Positions 1-8,350 of a stretch of DNA of 64,000 bases are shown here, piece by piece; positions within the stretch are counted from its first letter, which is position 1; each line of letters starts with the position of its first letter. The stretch spans positions 1,598,670 to 1,662,669 of the forward strand of contig NZ_KN322987.1 of NCBI RefSeq assembly GCF_000774145.1, written 5' to 3'. The notes beneath the pieces were generated by a model, which saw only the letters and a program-made list of their open reading frames with translations, made no database searches and was not told the DNA's origin. The DNA comes from Pseudomonas mediterranea CFBP 5447 (GTDB lineage Bacteria; Pseudomonadota; Gammaproteobacteria; Pseudomonadales; Pseudomonadaceae). A program made the position numbers and the translations under genes.

Positions 1-753
1 CGCCAGCATGTGCAGGTGCAAGCGATGGTTATCAGAAGCAAGGTTGAGCTGCGTTGCCCTGTGTAAAAGCGTGCAGCGCACCGCCTCCGCCGACAAAGCA
101 GTGACTTCAGACTCAAGGACCTGAAGTGAGCGCAAAGCTATTTCGTGAAGCGGCGGCATGCACCGCAACGGGGTGTCGAGAAGTACTGTGTGTGCTTGCA
201 CATTCTCATCATTGGGCAGATTGAGTTGTCGAGAGCTGCGGCTGGACCAGCGAGGATCAAGGATCCTGAGTGACGTGCCGTGATGCGGACATACCAGCAC
301 TCCTGGAAGCATGTGGACCCTGTGCCAGTAAGCGACTCCCCGTTGAGCCTGATCTTGGGCGATACATTCTGAGCATAACCGCACTCGGGAGGCGAATCCA
401 ATACGGCTCGCGTTGACGCCCAGCTTTAACATCAAGCCTTTCCCATCAGCGGTCATCAGCGTCCGAGCGTGTTCAACCTGGCTCATCCTCAAAAACGGCG
501 CATAGTAGGGTAATAATGTGTGGCGCATGAGGACCTCGGCTACCGATAGCTCGGTACCGCTGGGTAGCGCGTCGACAAAATCCCCTAGATGGCTCGGGAA
601 TGCCACATTTTGTGAAAATGCTGCCGCCGATTTCAGTCCGGCAAATGCTGCTTGGCAATTACGAACACCACAAAGACGGGCGTAGCGAGAAATCACGCTG
701 TGCAGCGTCTCGTCGGGAAACGCGGCGGGGAAGAAATGGAGTTTAAGGTGCAC
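1..753 (-). CDS. tnsD: TnsD/TniQ-family target-site selector, N-terminal 251 residues (runs off left edge)
   Basis: The reading frame stays open from a GTG at 753 to position 1. The GTG has a GGAGGG ribosome site 7 bp upstream and lies 16 bp after the tnsC stop. TniQ-type features are visible: an N-terminal block with PDETLHSVISRYARLCG, then a CCCH zinc finger with Cys127, Cys130, Cys155 and His158 (CSEC ... VCPHHG). In Tn7, TnsD binds the 3' end of glmS and recruits TnsC. The position of this element beside glmS fits that role. Full TnsD proteins are about 500 residues, so roughly half is seen. The C-terminal DNA-recognition part is missing from the window. Confidence 0.85.
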   Translation of the reverse strand, partial: MHLKLHFFPAAFPDETLHSVISRYARLCGVRNCQAAFAGLKSAAAFSQNVAFPSHLGDFVDALPSGTELSVAEVLMRHTLLPYYAPFLRMSQVEHARTLMTADGKGLMLKLGVNASRIGFASRVRLCSECIAQDQAQRGVAYWHRVHMLPGVLVCPHHGTSLRILDPRWSSRSSRQLNLPNDENVQAHTVLLDTPLRCMPPLHEIALRSLQVLESEVTALSAEAVRCTLLHRATQLNLASDNHRLHLHMLA

Positions 754-769
754 TTCACCACCCTCCGAC

Positions 770-2230
770 TCACGCTTTGTGATACATCGGTGAGAACTCA
801 AACAGGTCCTCGTTGAGCCAGCCCGCAGCGCGCAGAGCGTCGAGGGGAGCGTCATGTTCGCTAAGCGCTTTAACCTCTGAGTTTTCCACAGCAGTAGCAA
901 TCGGCGATGGGTGATCTTTCGCAAGAATGGTTGGAGATGGGTCTGCCGGTTTCTCACGGGATACAACGCTTCGAAGCAAGGTGAGGCGATCCTCTCGTGC
1001 CAATCCATCGAAGACCATCATTTCGCTCAGTTGATCCTCAATCGGCAGCAAATCGTCAAACTGTCGCATCCGCTTCGGATCACGGCTACGCAGGGCTGAA
1101 AGGGCTGGCTTTAGAATCTGCATTTTTGAGTTGCTTACCTTCACCATGACCTCAGCAGTCAAACACTCCGAGCCACTCTGGACCGCATAACGCTGACTCA
1201 ATACCAGCAGCTTGACCAGGAAATCTGTCACGCCTTGAGTGTGTTCATACAGCGTGTCAAAAATCTCGTCGGTCAGCTCGGCAGTCTGCTTGCACCACTG
1301 ATAGCTCCAGAGATTTTCGACCAACAACCGCCACTCCTCATCATCCTTTTCGAATCGTTTGAATTCGAGCGTACCGGCACCACAAACTCGGCGGGCAGTC
1401 CGCATGGCTTCTGAGAACAGGCTAATTGTCGAGTTCGTGCCACTGAAAACCACCGGGATACCGATGTTGTTTACCAAGTGCAGGAAAAAATTCAGCATGC
1501 TCTCTTTACCACCGGTTTTCGCCAGGTGGAGGTTTTGCAGCTCGTCGATCAACAAGGCGCCGATGAAAAACGTGCTGGCCACCTGCTCCATCTGTTGCAG
1601 CGCATCATTGATGTTTCGATGCCTGTAGCGCTTGTGGTAGTCCTTATCTCCTAGAGCGTCACCAACCGCATAAAAAAACTGCTGGCAAAATCCAGCCAGC
1701 GATCCATCCCGAGGGCAGTCAAGCTTCAGCCATGTGATTTGGGTATGAACAAACTGCTTTCCCTCATAGCGCTCATGACGGATTGTCTGTGGATAAAGGC
1801 TCAAGATGGCGTGGAGCGCCGTCGACTTGCCAATGCCGCTCAGGCCGACGACGGTAAACGTTTCTGCAGTGGACTTGAACGCATCGTGGTAACGCTGAGC
1901 TCCCGATAAAGAATGCAAATGCCGGACGGTAGCGGGCGACATAGGGTTACGCCCGACATACCCTCGACGGATGAGCAGTGAGAACAGGGCCTCCAGTTCC
2001 AGATGTAGCAAGAACGGCTGTACGACGGTTCTCAGCCTGTCGATACAGTGAATTCGAGTGGCTCCTTCGAGCGTCAGCTCTTTCGGATCCACCGGCTGAG
2101 GAAAGTTCGAGATCAGTTCAACAGCCGCCGCCTCCGACAATATCGGAGGCAAAGCTTCGATAAGCGGGTTACCCGCGTACTCACTAATGTCCTGTCTGAC
2201 GTAATTGGCAAACGTCTGTGCACCTTTCAT
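770..2230 (-). CDS. tnsC: TnsC-like AAA+ transposition regulator
   Basis: 486 residues (Tn7 TnsC has 555). An AAA+ ATPase core is visible: Walker A at about residues 129-137 (GLSGIGKST) and Walker B at about 225-230 (LLIDEL). In Tn7-family elements this protein forms an ATP-dependent filament that links the target selector (TnsD) to the TnsAB transposase and gives target immunity. Its ATG overlaps the tnsB stop by 4 bp (ATGA), so translation is probably coupled. A perfect DnaA-box 9-mer at 1788-1796 inside the gene is probably coincidental. The function call rests on the Walker motifs and operon position. Confidence 0.9.
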   Translation of the reverse strand: MKGAQTFANYVRQDISEYAGNPLIEALPPILSEAAAVELISNFPQPVDPKELTLEGATRIHCIDRLRTVVQPFLLHLELEALFSLLIRRGYVGRNPMSPATVRHLHSLSGAQRYHDAFKSTAETFTVVGLSGIGKSTALHAILSLYPQTIRHERYEGKQFVHTQITWLKLDCPRDGSLAGFCQQFFYAVGDALGDKDYHKRYRHRNINDALQQMEQVASTFFIGALLIDELQNLHLAKTGGKESMLNFFLHLVNNIGIPVVFSGTNSTISLFSEAMRTARRVCGAGTLEFKRFEKDDEEWRLLVENLWSYQWCKQTAELTDEIFDTLYEHTQGVTDFLVKLLVLSQRYAVQSGSECLTAEVMVKVSNSKMQILKPALSALRSRDPKRMRQFDDLLPIEDQLSEMMVFDGLAREDRLTLLRSVVSREKPADPSPTILAKDHPSPIATAVENSEVKALSEHDAPLDALRAAGWLNEDLFEFSPMYHKA

Positions 2231-4395
2231 TTTGCCTGTCCTGGCCGAATTCTTTTGAGCAAATCGATAACCTGCGCGGTGCGCTCGCCGGCATATGAAT
2301 CATGCGCTTTCGGTGTCGTTTCAGATTGAAGTGAAGCTGGCTCCACCCTCACGCCTTCAGGAACAACCGCATTTTCACGCTCACGGAGACGTTCTTCTGC
2401 GCGGTTCTCGCGGATGTTTCCAGTGGCCTCTGCCTTGGTAGGCGGAGCAGGTTCCTGTTTTCGTTCTGCGAGCGCATGACTGATGATCTGATGGACCTGA
2501 TCGCTAAGCTGCACACGGCTTTCCAGCTCAGCTCGCCGGCGAGTAGGCGGTTTTTGGCGATAGGCTTCGAGCAGATCAAAAATCTCGTCCGAGCGGTAAT
2601 TCGCGTAACCGGCATCCGATCGTCGAAGATCACAACGGATAAACTGCTTGGCCTCTCCTTGAATCCAAATGTGTGCCGCCGAGTTCGGATCGAACCAACA
2701 CTCTATTGACCAAACGCCCCCTTTGCGAGCCTTGGCAAACCAATCTTTCTCTATGGCCATATCACACACGTAGTGCATGCCGCGAAACATCACTCCGCCC
2801 TTTTGAACGGTCGCGCGCTCACGCGGTAAAAGGTGGAGATAAACCAGCTCGTCGGGACGTTTGTTGGATTCGATCAGGTCGTTGTCGCAGGCCCAATTCC
2901 ATATACCGTTGGGGGTAGGTTCTACGCCGTCATTCATCATCGCTTGAGTCAGTCGGTCAGGCTGTCGATGGTGTCGGTTATAGTGGAGCACGCAATTAAT
3001 GAGGATTTGGGTGAACTCTTTGAGGTTCAGCGTGGCATCGAGCCGGTAATCTCGCTCGCCGCGCTCTTTGTCCCTCGCAGCTACCCCACCAGGTAGCCAT
3101 CTGATACCCGTCAAATCATTCAAAATGCCAAACCGACTTTCAACCATAGGCTTCCAATCAGGCCGATAAGGTGGAGCAGTGCCCATCTCAATTCCCAATC
3201 CTGAGGATAACCCCTCTGCTGCGAGTGACAGCATCTCTCCCCGGTCGGCGTAAATCTGGTGGGGCAGGTGGTGACAATTCCAATCATCTGCATTGATTTC
3301 AACGCCGTTCTGAGCGCAGAACTCGACTTTGGAGGTAAACGCGTTGAACAGCGCTTGTCTCGCCCCATTCCAACTAGGGCCCTCCAATCCTACATAGAGA
3401 CCAGCAATTATTCCGGAGAAACTATCCACTACGATATAAACGACGGGCCGACCAATGAGCATCCGTCTAGAGTAGCTGTTGACCAAATAAATATCGGCAA
3501 TCGTTGCGTCGATTTCGAACTGATGACAGGGTCCACGCAGCCAATCTCGAACGGTACCTGAAAGCGGACGGCAATCCTTTAACCACCTCCTCAACCCTTT
3601 ACGGCCACGCTCGGTTTCAATCTCGTCGAAAAAAATCTGCCCCCAATATTGGAACTGCCTCAAGCTGGGGAGTTCTGAACTAGGCAACAAACGAAGCGCT
3701 TCTTCACTGTTTTTGGAGATGTCTCGAACAGAGTAGAATCGTCTCAACATTTCGTCATATGCGCTCGAAATAGAAGATTTCTTATCTCTTACATAAAGAG
3801 CATATCCAACACGGATGCATCGTTTATCAACTGCACTGAGCATCTTGGAAGGCGAAGTAAGAACGCCTTGAAATTTAGGCTTTCGCCCTGGTGGCCTGCT
3901 CGGATCATATTTTCTATCGGCAATACCTACTGCCGTATAATTGTTAAGCAATGAGTTGCGAACTTGACCATAAGACCAATAGCGGTAAAGAAGCCGATAG
4001 ATCGTTTTCCGCTGGATTCCGAGCTCTGACGCCCGTTTGCTAACAAGTCGGCCTAATTCACCTCGTACAAATATTTGTCCTGGGTATTCAGGATCTAGCA
4101 GAGGGGCGATGACGGCCCACTTTTCGTCCCGGCCTTGCTTGGCTCTCTCATCCAACTGTTCCTCAAGCACAAGCATAAACTCTGGCGTGGTAATGGCTGC
4201 TGGTTTGGTGTGACCAGACGCTATCGAGCGACGCAGCTCCTCCAGACCAACCGCGTACGGCTGTCGGGGTGGGTCAGCTAGATCTATCACAACTGCTAAG
4301 TCTTGCGTTTCATCGTGGTAAAGGAGCCTGGCTATCGTAGCGATGACCGACAGATCGGTTACAGGCTCGAAGACGTCATTAACGAGAACAGTCAT
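2227..4395 (-). CDS. tnsB: TnsB-like DDE transposase
   Basis: 722 residues (Tn7 TnsB has 702). This rve/DDE integrase binds the repeats in the transposon ends and joins the 3' ends to target DNA. Candidate catalytic residues are Asp296 (FEIDAT), Asp384 (IYADRGE) and Glu419 (PMVESRF). The spacings of 88 and 35 residues equal those of Tn7 TnsB (D273, D361, E396). Helix-turn-helix-rich DNA-binding segments precede the catalytic core (around residues 110-150), and a proline/glutamate-rich tail (about 655-700) may contact TnsC. It overlaps tnsA by 4 bp and tnsC by 4 bp. The core appears intact, so the enzyme is probably active. Confidence 0.93.
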   Translation of the reverse strand: MTVLVNDVFEPVTDLSVIATIARLLYHDETQDLAVVIDLADPPRQPYAVGLEELRRSIASGHTKPAAITTPEFMLVLEEQLDERAKQGRDEKWAVIAPLLDPEYPGQIFVRGELGRLVSKRASELGIQRKTIYRLLYRYWSYGQVRNSLLNNYTAVGIADRKYDPSRPPGRKPKFQGVLTSPSKMLSAVDKRCIRVGYALYVRDKKSSISSAYDEMLRRFYSVRDISKNSEEALRLLPSSELPSLRQFQYWGQIFFDEIETERGRKGLRRWLKDCRPLSGTVRDWLRGPCHQFEIDATIADIYLVNSYSRRMLIGRPVVYIVVDSFSGIIAGLYVGLEGPSWNGARQALFNAFTSKVEFCAQNGVEINADDWNCHHLPHQIYADRGEMLSLAAEGLSSGLGIEMGTAPPYRPDWKPMVESRFGILNDLTGIRWLPGGVAARDKERGERDYRLDATLNLKEFTQILINCVLHYNRHHRQPDRLTQAMMNDGVEPTPNGIWNWACDNDLIESNKRPDELVYLHLLPRERATVQKGGVMFRGMHYVCDMAIEKDWFAKARKGGVWSIECWFDPNSAAHIWIQGEAKQFIRCDLRRSDAGYANYRSDEIFDLLEAYRQKPPTRRRAELESRVQLSDQVHQIISHALAERKQEPAPPTKAEATGNIRENRAEERLRERENAVVPEGVRVEPASLQSETTPKAHDSYAGERTAQVIDLLKRIRPGQAK

Positions 4396-5246
4396 GACAT
4401 TTTCTCCTTCAACGATACTTGGACAGGGCTCGGGGAAACTTCGAAGTCAGGGACTAGACCAGTAAGGTGGAGAGGAGTGTTAACCAAATCTATTTTCAGT
4501 ATTTTGTTCCAAACCAGATGGAAGAAAATTGCTTGAGCGTCTATGTAGGAAATGGAAAGAAGGGATGCTATTTTTCTTAGACAGGTGGCCAAGGTCCACG
4601 AATATTCCCGGGAGTTTGCTAGGCACTCGATAAAATTCGAATGCAACGGGGCTTTCATTAAATCACGAGAGAGCTTCGAGTACCTCCTGATTAGTCCAAG
4701 ATTTTTAATCAAATCTCGTGTAAAAAACTCGTCTGTTACGATTTTCCAATCAACACCTTGGCTTTCCCAAAAACGCTTTTCAATTTCAAGTTTTTCAAGC
4801 GTTCTTTTACTTCCGTTGCCAATTAAATCGGAACGATACTTCACCGTCCTAGCTACCGATTTGAAGTTTCCGCTCAGGTCCTTAACAGTTAACAGGAAGT
4901 CTGTTGTCATCACATAAGGCAGTGTTGTTCTAGGGTATCTTGAATAGCGTACATCGATCGCCGACGCTATCGCTTGCGCACGCTCTGTGGGTAGTAAAGG
5001 GTATTGCTCCCGGATATCCACGACGTCTTCAGAAAATTCACACACAAGGAAGTAGGAACGCTCGAGATCTGACAGGAGATGATGAATCCTCTCGATCTTC
5101 ACACCTTGAATCTTGTGCGAACGACCTATCGACGGGACATCTTGTACCCGCAGCCAAGGCACGTAGCTTGCCCCGGCGCCTTCGCCAAATCCATTTGCAA
5201 TGTGCCGTTCAATGTCCTGCTGTGATGCAAATTTACGACCTCGCAA
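4392..5246 (-). CDS. tnsA: TnsA-like endonuclease of the heteromeric transposase
   Basis: 284 residues (Tn7 TnsA has 273). TnsA cuts the 5' ends of the transposon, which makes the reaction cut-and-paste. The restriction-enzyme-like catalytic residues can be lined up: Glu62 (LERSYF), Asp116 (TTDFLL) and Lys136 (TVKYRS), against E63, D114 and K132 in Tn7. The start is a TTG at 5246, chosen because a strong GAGGAGG ribosome site lies 6 bp upstream and no ATG fits. Codon use is more AT-rich in the middle of the gene than in the core genes nearby. It is the first gene of the tns operon, transcribed inward from the right end. Confidence 0.9.
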   Translation of the reverse strand: MRGRKFASQQDIERHIANGFGEGAGASYVPWLRVQDVPSIGRSHKIQGVKIERIHHLLSDLERSYFLVCEFSEDVVDIREQYPLLPTERAQAIASAIDVRYSRYPRTTLPYVMTTDFLLTVKDLSGNFKSVARTVKYRSDLIGNGSKRTLEKLEIEKRFWESQGVDWKIVTDEFFTRDLIKNLGLIRRYSKLSRDLMKAPLHSNFIECLANSREYSWTLATCLRKIASLLSISYIDAQAIFFHLVWNKILKIDLVNTPLHLTGLVPDFEVSPSPVQVSLKEKMS

Positions 5247-5406
5247 CCCACGCCTCCTCAGTCGATGCGGACCGCTTCACCTCGCGTCGAGAAAAAGTCG
5301 TAGAAGGACACGACTGCCAAAGCGGCCGTATTCAAAACATTTTCCAGACTACACCCGCTGAAAGTTGAAGCGATGAATCCAGACCAAAGGGAAAGCCTGG
5401 AAAGGA

Positions 5407-5430
5407 AAACCCCCGTAGATACGGGGGTTT
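5407..5430. terminator. Perfect GC-rich palindrome inside the transposon right end
   Basis: Two 11-bp arms (AAACCCCCGTA and TACGGGGGTTT) are separated by 2 bp, with T or T/C-rich DNA following on each strand. It lies between the end repeats and tnsA. It could stop read-through from glmS into the element in one direction and outward transcription in the other. Termination is an inference from the shape only. Confidence 0.55.
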
Positions 5431-5437
5431 GAGCCTT

Positions 5438-5497
5438 GTGTCAATCTATGTTCATCAGTGTCAAACCTTATTGTTTTGTGTCAATCTTTATTGTTCA
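5438..5497. repeat. Three tandem 20-bp transposase-binding repeats at the right end
   Basis: Three 20-bp units abut without spacing at 5438-5457, 5458-5477 and 5478-5497. All begin GTGTCAA, and the outermost is GTGTCAATCTTTATTGTTCA. Read inward from glmS, the end starts TGAACAATAAAG. Tn7 right ends likewise carry several abutting TnsB sites of about 22 bp, so these are inferred to be TnsB sites. The sequence is unlike classical Tn7 ends (TGTGGGCGG), which marks a different Tn7-like subgroup. Confidence 0.8.
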
Positions 5498-5526
5498 AAA
5501 CCAAGGACCCGTTCGGCAGACGCCCC
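5498..5526. other. attTn7 junction: probable 5-bp target duplication and glmS-proximal att sequence
   Basis: Between the last end repeat (5497) and the glmS stop codon (5527-5529) lie 29 bp. The first five (AAACC, 5498-5502) are the expected target duplication, leaving 24 bp to the stop. Tn7 is known to insert about 25 bp downstream of glmS in pseudomonads. The duplication cannot be confirmed because the left end is outside the window. Confidence 0.6.
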
Positions 5527-7359
5527 TCACTCCACCGTCACAGACTTCGCCAGGTTCCGCGGCTGATCGACATCAGTGCCCTTGAGCACGGCCACGTAGT
5601 ACGACAGCAGTTGCAGCGGAATGGTGTAGAGAATCGGCGCCAGGCTGTCGTGGATGTGCGGCATGTGCACCACGTGATTCCCTTCGCCGTTGGTCATGCC
5701 GGCCTTTTCGTCAGCGAAGACGATCAACTGGCCACCACGGGCGCGCACTTCCTGGAGGTTGGACTTGAGCTTTTCCAACAGCTCGTTGTTCGGCGCCACG
5801 GTGACCACCGGCATGTCGTTGTCCACCAGCGCCAGCGGGCCATGCTTGAGTTCGCCGGCCGGGTAAGCTTCGGCGTGGATGTAGGAGATTTCCTTGAGCT
5901 TCAGGGCGCCTTCCATCGCCACCGGGAATTGCGCGCCACGGCCCAGGAACAGGGTGTGGTTCTTTTCGGCGAACAGTTCGGCGATTTTTTCCACAGTGCT
6001 GTCCATCGCCAGGGCTTCACCCAGACGGGTCGGCAGGCGGCGCAGTTCTTCCACCAGTTTCGCCTCTACGCCCTCGGCCAAAGTCCCACGCACCTGGCCC
6101 AACGACAGGGTCAACAGCAGCAGGCCGACCAATTGGGTGGTGAAGGCCTTGGTCGACGCCACGCCGATTTCGCGACCGGCCTGGGTCAGCAGGGTCAGGT
6201 CGGATTCGCGCACCAGCGAGCTGATGCCGACGTTGCAGATCGCCAGGCTGGCGAGGAAACCCAGGGCCTTGGCATTGCGCAGGGCCGCCAAGGTGTCGGC
6301 GGTTTCACCGGACTGGGAGATGGTGACGAACAGCGTATCCGGTTGCACCACCACCTTGCGGTAACGGAACTCACTGGCTACTTCCACCTGGCACGGGATA
6401 CCAGCCAATTCCTCCAGCCAGTAACGGGCGACCATGCCGGCGTGATAACTGGTGCCGCAGGCGACGATCTGCACGTTGCGCACCTTGGCGAACAATTCGG
6501 CCGCCTGCGGGCCGAAGGCCTGGACCAATACCTGGTTCTGGCTCATGCGGCCTTCCAGGGTACGTTGCACCACGGCCGGTTGTTCGTGGATTTCCTTGAG
6601 CATGAAGTGGCGGAACTCGCCTTTGTCGGCGGCTTCGGCACCGTCCTGGTACTGCACCGTCTCGCGCTCTACCGCCTGGCCATCGAGATCCCAGATCTGC
6701 ACGCTGTCGCGGCGGATTTCAGCGATGTCGCCTTCTTCCAGGTACATGAAACGGTCGGTGACCTGACGCAGCGCCAACTGGTCCGACGCGAGGAAGTTTT
6801 CCCCAAGGCCCAGGCCGATCACCAGCGGGCTGCCGCTGCGGGCCGCCACCAGGCGATCCGGTTGTCTGGCACTGATCACCGCCAGGCCATAGGCGCCGTG
6901 GAGTTCCTTGACGGTCGCTTTGAGGGCCAGCGTCAGGTCCATCAGCTCCTTGAGCTTGTGATTGAGCAGATGGGCGATGACTTCAGTGTCGGTGTCCGAG
7001 GTGAACACGTAGCCCAAGGCCTTGAGCTGTTCGCGCAGGGCTTCATGGTTCTCGATGATGCCGTTGTGCACCACCGCCAGGTCGCCGGAGAAATGCGGGT
7101 GGGCATTACGCTCGCAAGGCGCACCGTGGGTAGCCCAGCGGGTGTGGGCAATGCCCAGTCGACCGATTAGCGGCTCGGCTTCCAGCGCCTGTTCCAACTC
7201 GCTGACCTTGCCCGGTCGACGCATGCGCGCAAGCTGCCCGTCGTGGGTGAGCACCGCCACACCCGCGCTGTCATAGCCACGGTATTCCAGACGCTTGAGG
7301 CCTTCGAGCAGGATGGCTGTGATGCTGCGTTCAGCAACGGCGCCGACAATTCCGCACAT
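5527..7359 (-). CDS. glmS: Glutamine-fructose-6-phosphate aminotransferase (isomerizing)
   Basis: 610 residues, the usual Pseudomonas length. It makes glucosamine-6-phosphate from fructose-6-phosphate and glutamine, the first step to UDP-GlcNAc for peptidoglycan and LPS. The N-terminus MCGIVGAV has the nucleophilic Cys2 of a class II glutamine amidotransferase. Two SIS sugar-isomerase domains follow (about residues 285-600; CGTSYHAG and SQSGETADT motifs). The C-terminus ends in the conserved DQPRNLAKSVTVE, and its DNA is the TnsD-recognised attTn7 region. The ATG lies 1 bp after the glmR stop, so the two genes are one transcript. The Tn7-like element sits immediately downstream, so the native terminator is displaced. 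Confidence 0.98.
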   Translation of the reverse strand: MCGIVGAVAERSITAILLEGLKRLEYRGYDSAGVAVLTHDGQLARMRRPGKVSELEQALEAEPLIGRLGIAHTRWATHGAPCERNAHPHFSGDLAVVHNGIIENHEALREQLKALGYVFTSDTDTEVIAHLLNHKLKELMDLTLALKATVKELHGAYGLAVISARQPDRLVAARSGSPLVIGLGLGENFLASDQLALRQVTDRFMYLEEGDIAEIRRDSVQIWDLDGQAVERETVQYQDGAEAADKGEFRHFMLKEIHEQPAVVQRTLEGRMSQNQVLVQAFGPQAAELFAKVRNVQIVACGTSYHAGMVARYWLEELAGIPCQVEVASEFRYRKVVVQPDTLFVTISQSGETADTLAALRNAKALGFLASLAICNVGISSLVRESDLTLLTQAGREIGVASTKAFTTQLVGLLLLTLSLGQVRGTLAEGVEAKLVEELRRLPTRLGEALAMDSTVEKIAELFAEKNHTLFLGRGAQFPVAMEGALKLKEISYIHAEAYPAGELKHGPLALVDNDMPVVTVAPNNELLEKLKSNLQEVRARGGQLIVFADEKAGMTNGEGNHVVHMPHIHDSLAPILYTIPLQLLSYYVAVLKGTDVDQPRNLAKSVTVE

Positions 7360-7360
7360 G

Positions 7361-8137
7361 TTATTTCTCCTGGCTGACAGACGCGCAAATCACCTGGATG
7401 CCGCGCGCCTGAATCTGATCGCGGGCCTCTACGGGCAAGCGGTCATCGGTAATGAGGGTATGGACGCTGCTCCACGGCAGCTCCAGGTTGGGGATCTTGC
7501 GGCCGATCTTGTCGGCCTCCACCATCACGATCACTTCGCGGGCAACTTCAGCCATCACACGGCTCAGCCCCAGCAGTTCGTTGAAGGTGGTGGTGCCACG
7601 GACCAGATCGATGCCGTCGGCACCGATGAACAGCTGGTCGAAGTCATAGGAACGCAGGACCTGTTCGGCCACTTGGCCCTGGAAGGATTCGGAATGCGGG
7701 TCCCAGGTGCCGCCAGTCATCAACAGCACCGGTTCGTGTTCCAGTTCGTTCAAGGCACTGGCGACGTGCAGGGAGTTGGTCATGACCACCAATCCCGGTT
7801 GCAGGCCGAGTTCGGGAATCATGGCGGCGGTGGTGCTACCACTGTCGATGATGATTCGCGCGTGCTCGCGAATCCGCTTCACCGCAGCCCGGGCAATGGC
7901 TTGCTTGTACCTGGAGACGGTCTGTGCGTTATCGGCGACCAACTCCTGCGGCATGGGTATCGCGCCACCATAACGACGCAATAGCAGGCCATTGGTTTCC
8001 AGAGCCGCCAGGTCCTTGCGAATCGTAACTTCCGAGGTTTCGAAGCGCTTGGCCAATTCATCCACACTGACCTCACCCTGCTCCTGGAGCAAGGCAAGGA
8101 TGTTGTGGCGGCGTTGGGGAGTGTTGCGCTTCGACAT
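7361..8137 (-). CDS. glmR: DeoR-family transcriptional regulator upstream of glmS
   Basis: 258 residues. It has an N-terminal winged helix-turn-helix (RRHNILALLQEQGEVSVDELAKRFETSEVTIRKDL, quoted in part: residues about 9-42) and a DeoR C-terminal sugar-phosphate sensor domain with the DSGSTT phosphate loop near residue 97. The same gene precedes glmS in P. aeruginosa (PA5550, glmR). It probably senses an amino-sugar phosphate and controls glmR-glmS. A 13-bp perfect palindrome lies 12 bp upstream of its ATG, inside the 5' leader, and suggests autoregulation. The effector and exact regulon are not shown by the sequence. Confidence 0.88.
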   Translation of the reverse strand: MSKRNTPQRRHNILALLQEQGEVSVDELAKRFETSEVTIRKDLAALETNGLLLRRYGGAIPMPQELVADNAQTVSRYKQAIARAAVKRIREHARIIIDSGSTTAAMIPELGLQPGLVVMTNSLHVASALNELEHEPVLLMTGGTWDPHSESFQGQVAEQVLRSYDFDQLFIGADGIDLVRGTTTFNELLGLSRVMAEVAREVIVMVEADKIGRKIPNLELPWSSVHTLITDDRLPVEARDQIQARGIQVICASVSQEK

Positions 8138-8148
8138 AGCGGCTTAAG

Positions 8149-8161
8149 TTTCGATTCGAAA
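8149..8161. promoter_or_regulatory. Candidate GlmR operator (TTTCGATTCGAAA)
   Basis: A perfect 13-bp palindrome about the central T lies 12 bp before the glmR start, within the inferred leader. DeoR-family operators often have TTTCG...CGAAA half-sites. Assignment to GlmR is inference. Confidence 0.5.
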
Positions 8162-8174
8162 TATAACGTAAGCA

Positions 8175-8203
8175 ATCAAAACCTATTGCGCTGCGATCGT
8201 CAA
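8175..8203 (-). promoter_or_regulatory. Candidate sigma70 promoter of glmR-glmS
   Basis: On the minus strand TTGACG (8203-8198) and TTTGAT (8180-8175) are separated by 17 bp. The -35 is good and the -10 matches 4 of 6 positions. The start would fall just upstream of the candidate operator. Confidence 0.5.
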
Positions 8204-8237
8204 GGCTGAGGGAGAAAAATTCAGAAATAGTAGAAAT

Positions 8238-8334
8238 CCCTGTGGGAGCGAGCCCTGCTCGCGATGACGGTATATCAGCCAAGTAGTCATCGACTGACAC
8301 AACGTTATCGCGAGCAGGGCTCGCTCCCACAGGG
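8238..8334. repeat. REP-type inverted pair (REPIN-like)
   Basis: Two perfectly complementary 28-bp arms (8238-8265 and 8307-8334) carry the GTGGGAGCGAGCCCTGCTCGCG core, quoted in part. They are separated by 41 bp and fill most of the glmR-glmU gap. This is a common intergenic repeat of the P. fluorescens group. It may also act as a transcript end for glmU. Confidence 0.85.
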
Positions 8335-8350
8335 AGGACCGTGGATAACC

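Larger units (their letters stand above)
1..5497 (-). mobile_element. Tn7-like transposon, right-hand part (left end outside window)
   Basis: Four leftward genes in the order tnsA, tnsB, tnsC, tnsD start just downstream of glmS. This is the arrangement of Tn7 inserted at attTn7, with the right end facing glmS. The right terminus is placed at 5497 from three abutting 20-bp repeats that stop there, about 30 bp past the glmS stop codon. Neighbouring tns genes overlap by 4 bp or are 16 bp apart, so they form one operon. The left end, any cargo and any tnsE homologue lie beyond the window edge. No Cas gene is visible here, so whether this is a plain or CRISPR-associated element cannot be told. Confidence 0.9.

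Noticed and set aside
1788..1796. A perfect DnaA box in tnsC as part of the origin cluster
   Set aside because: It lies in a transposon gene far from the others, and one occurrence is compatible with chance.
1..5497. CRISPR-associated transposon
   Set aside because: Only tnsABC and the start of tnsD are present. No Cas gene or CRISPR repeat is visible, and the glmS location fits ordinary TnsD targeting. It cannot be excluded beyond the edge.
5438..5497. CRISPR array
   Set aside because: The three repeats abut without spacers and sit at a transposon end, so they are transposase sites.
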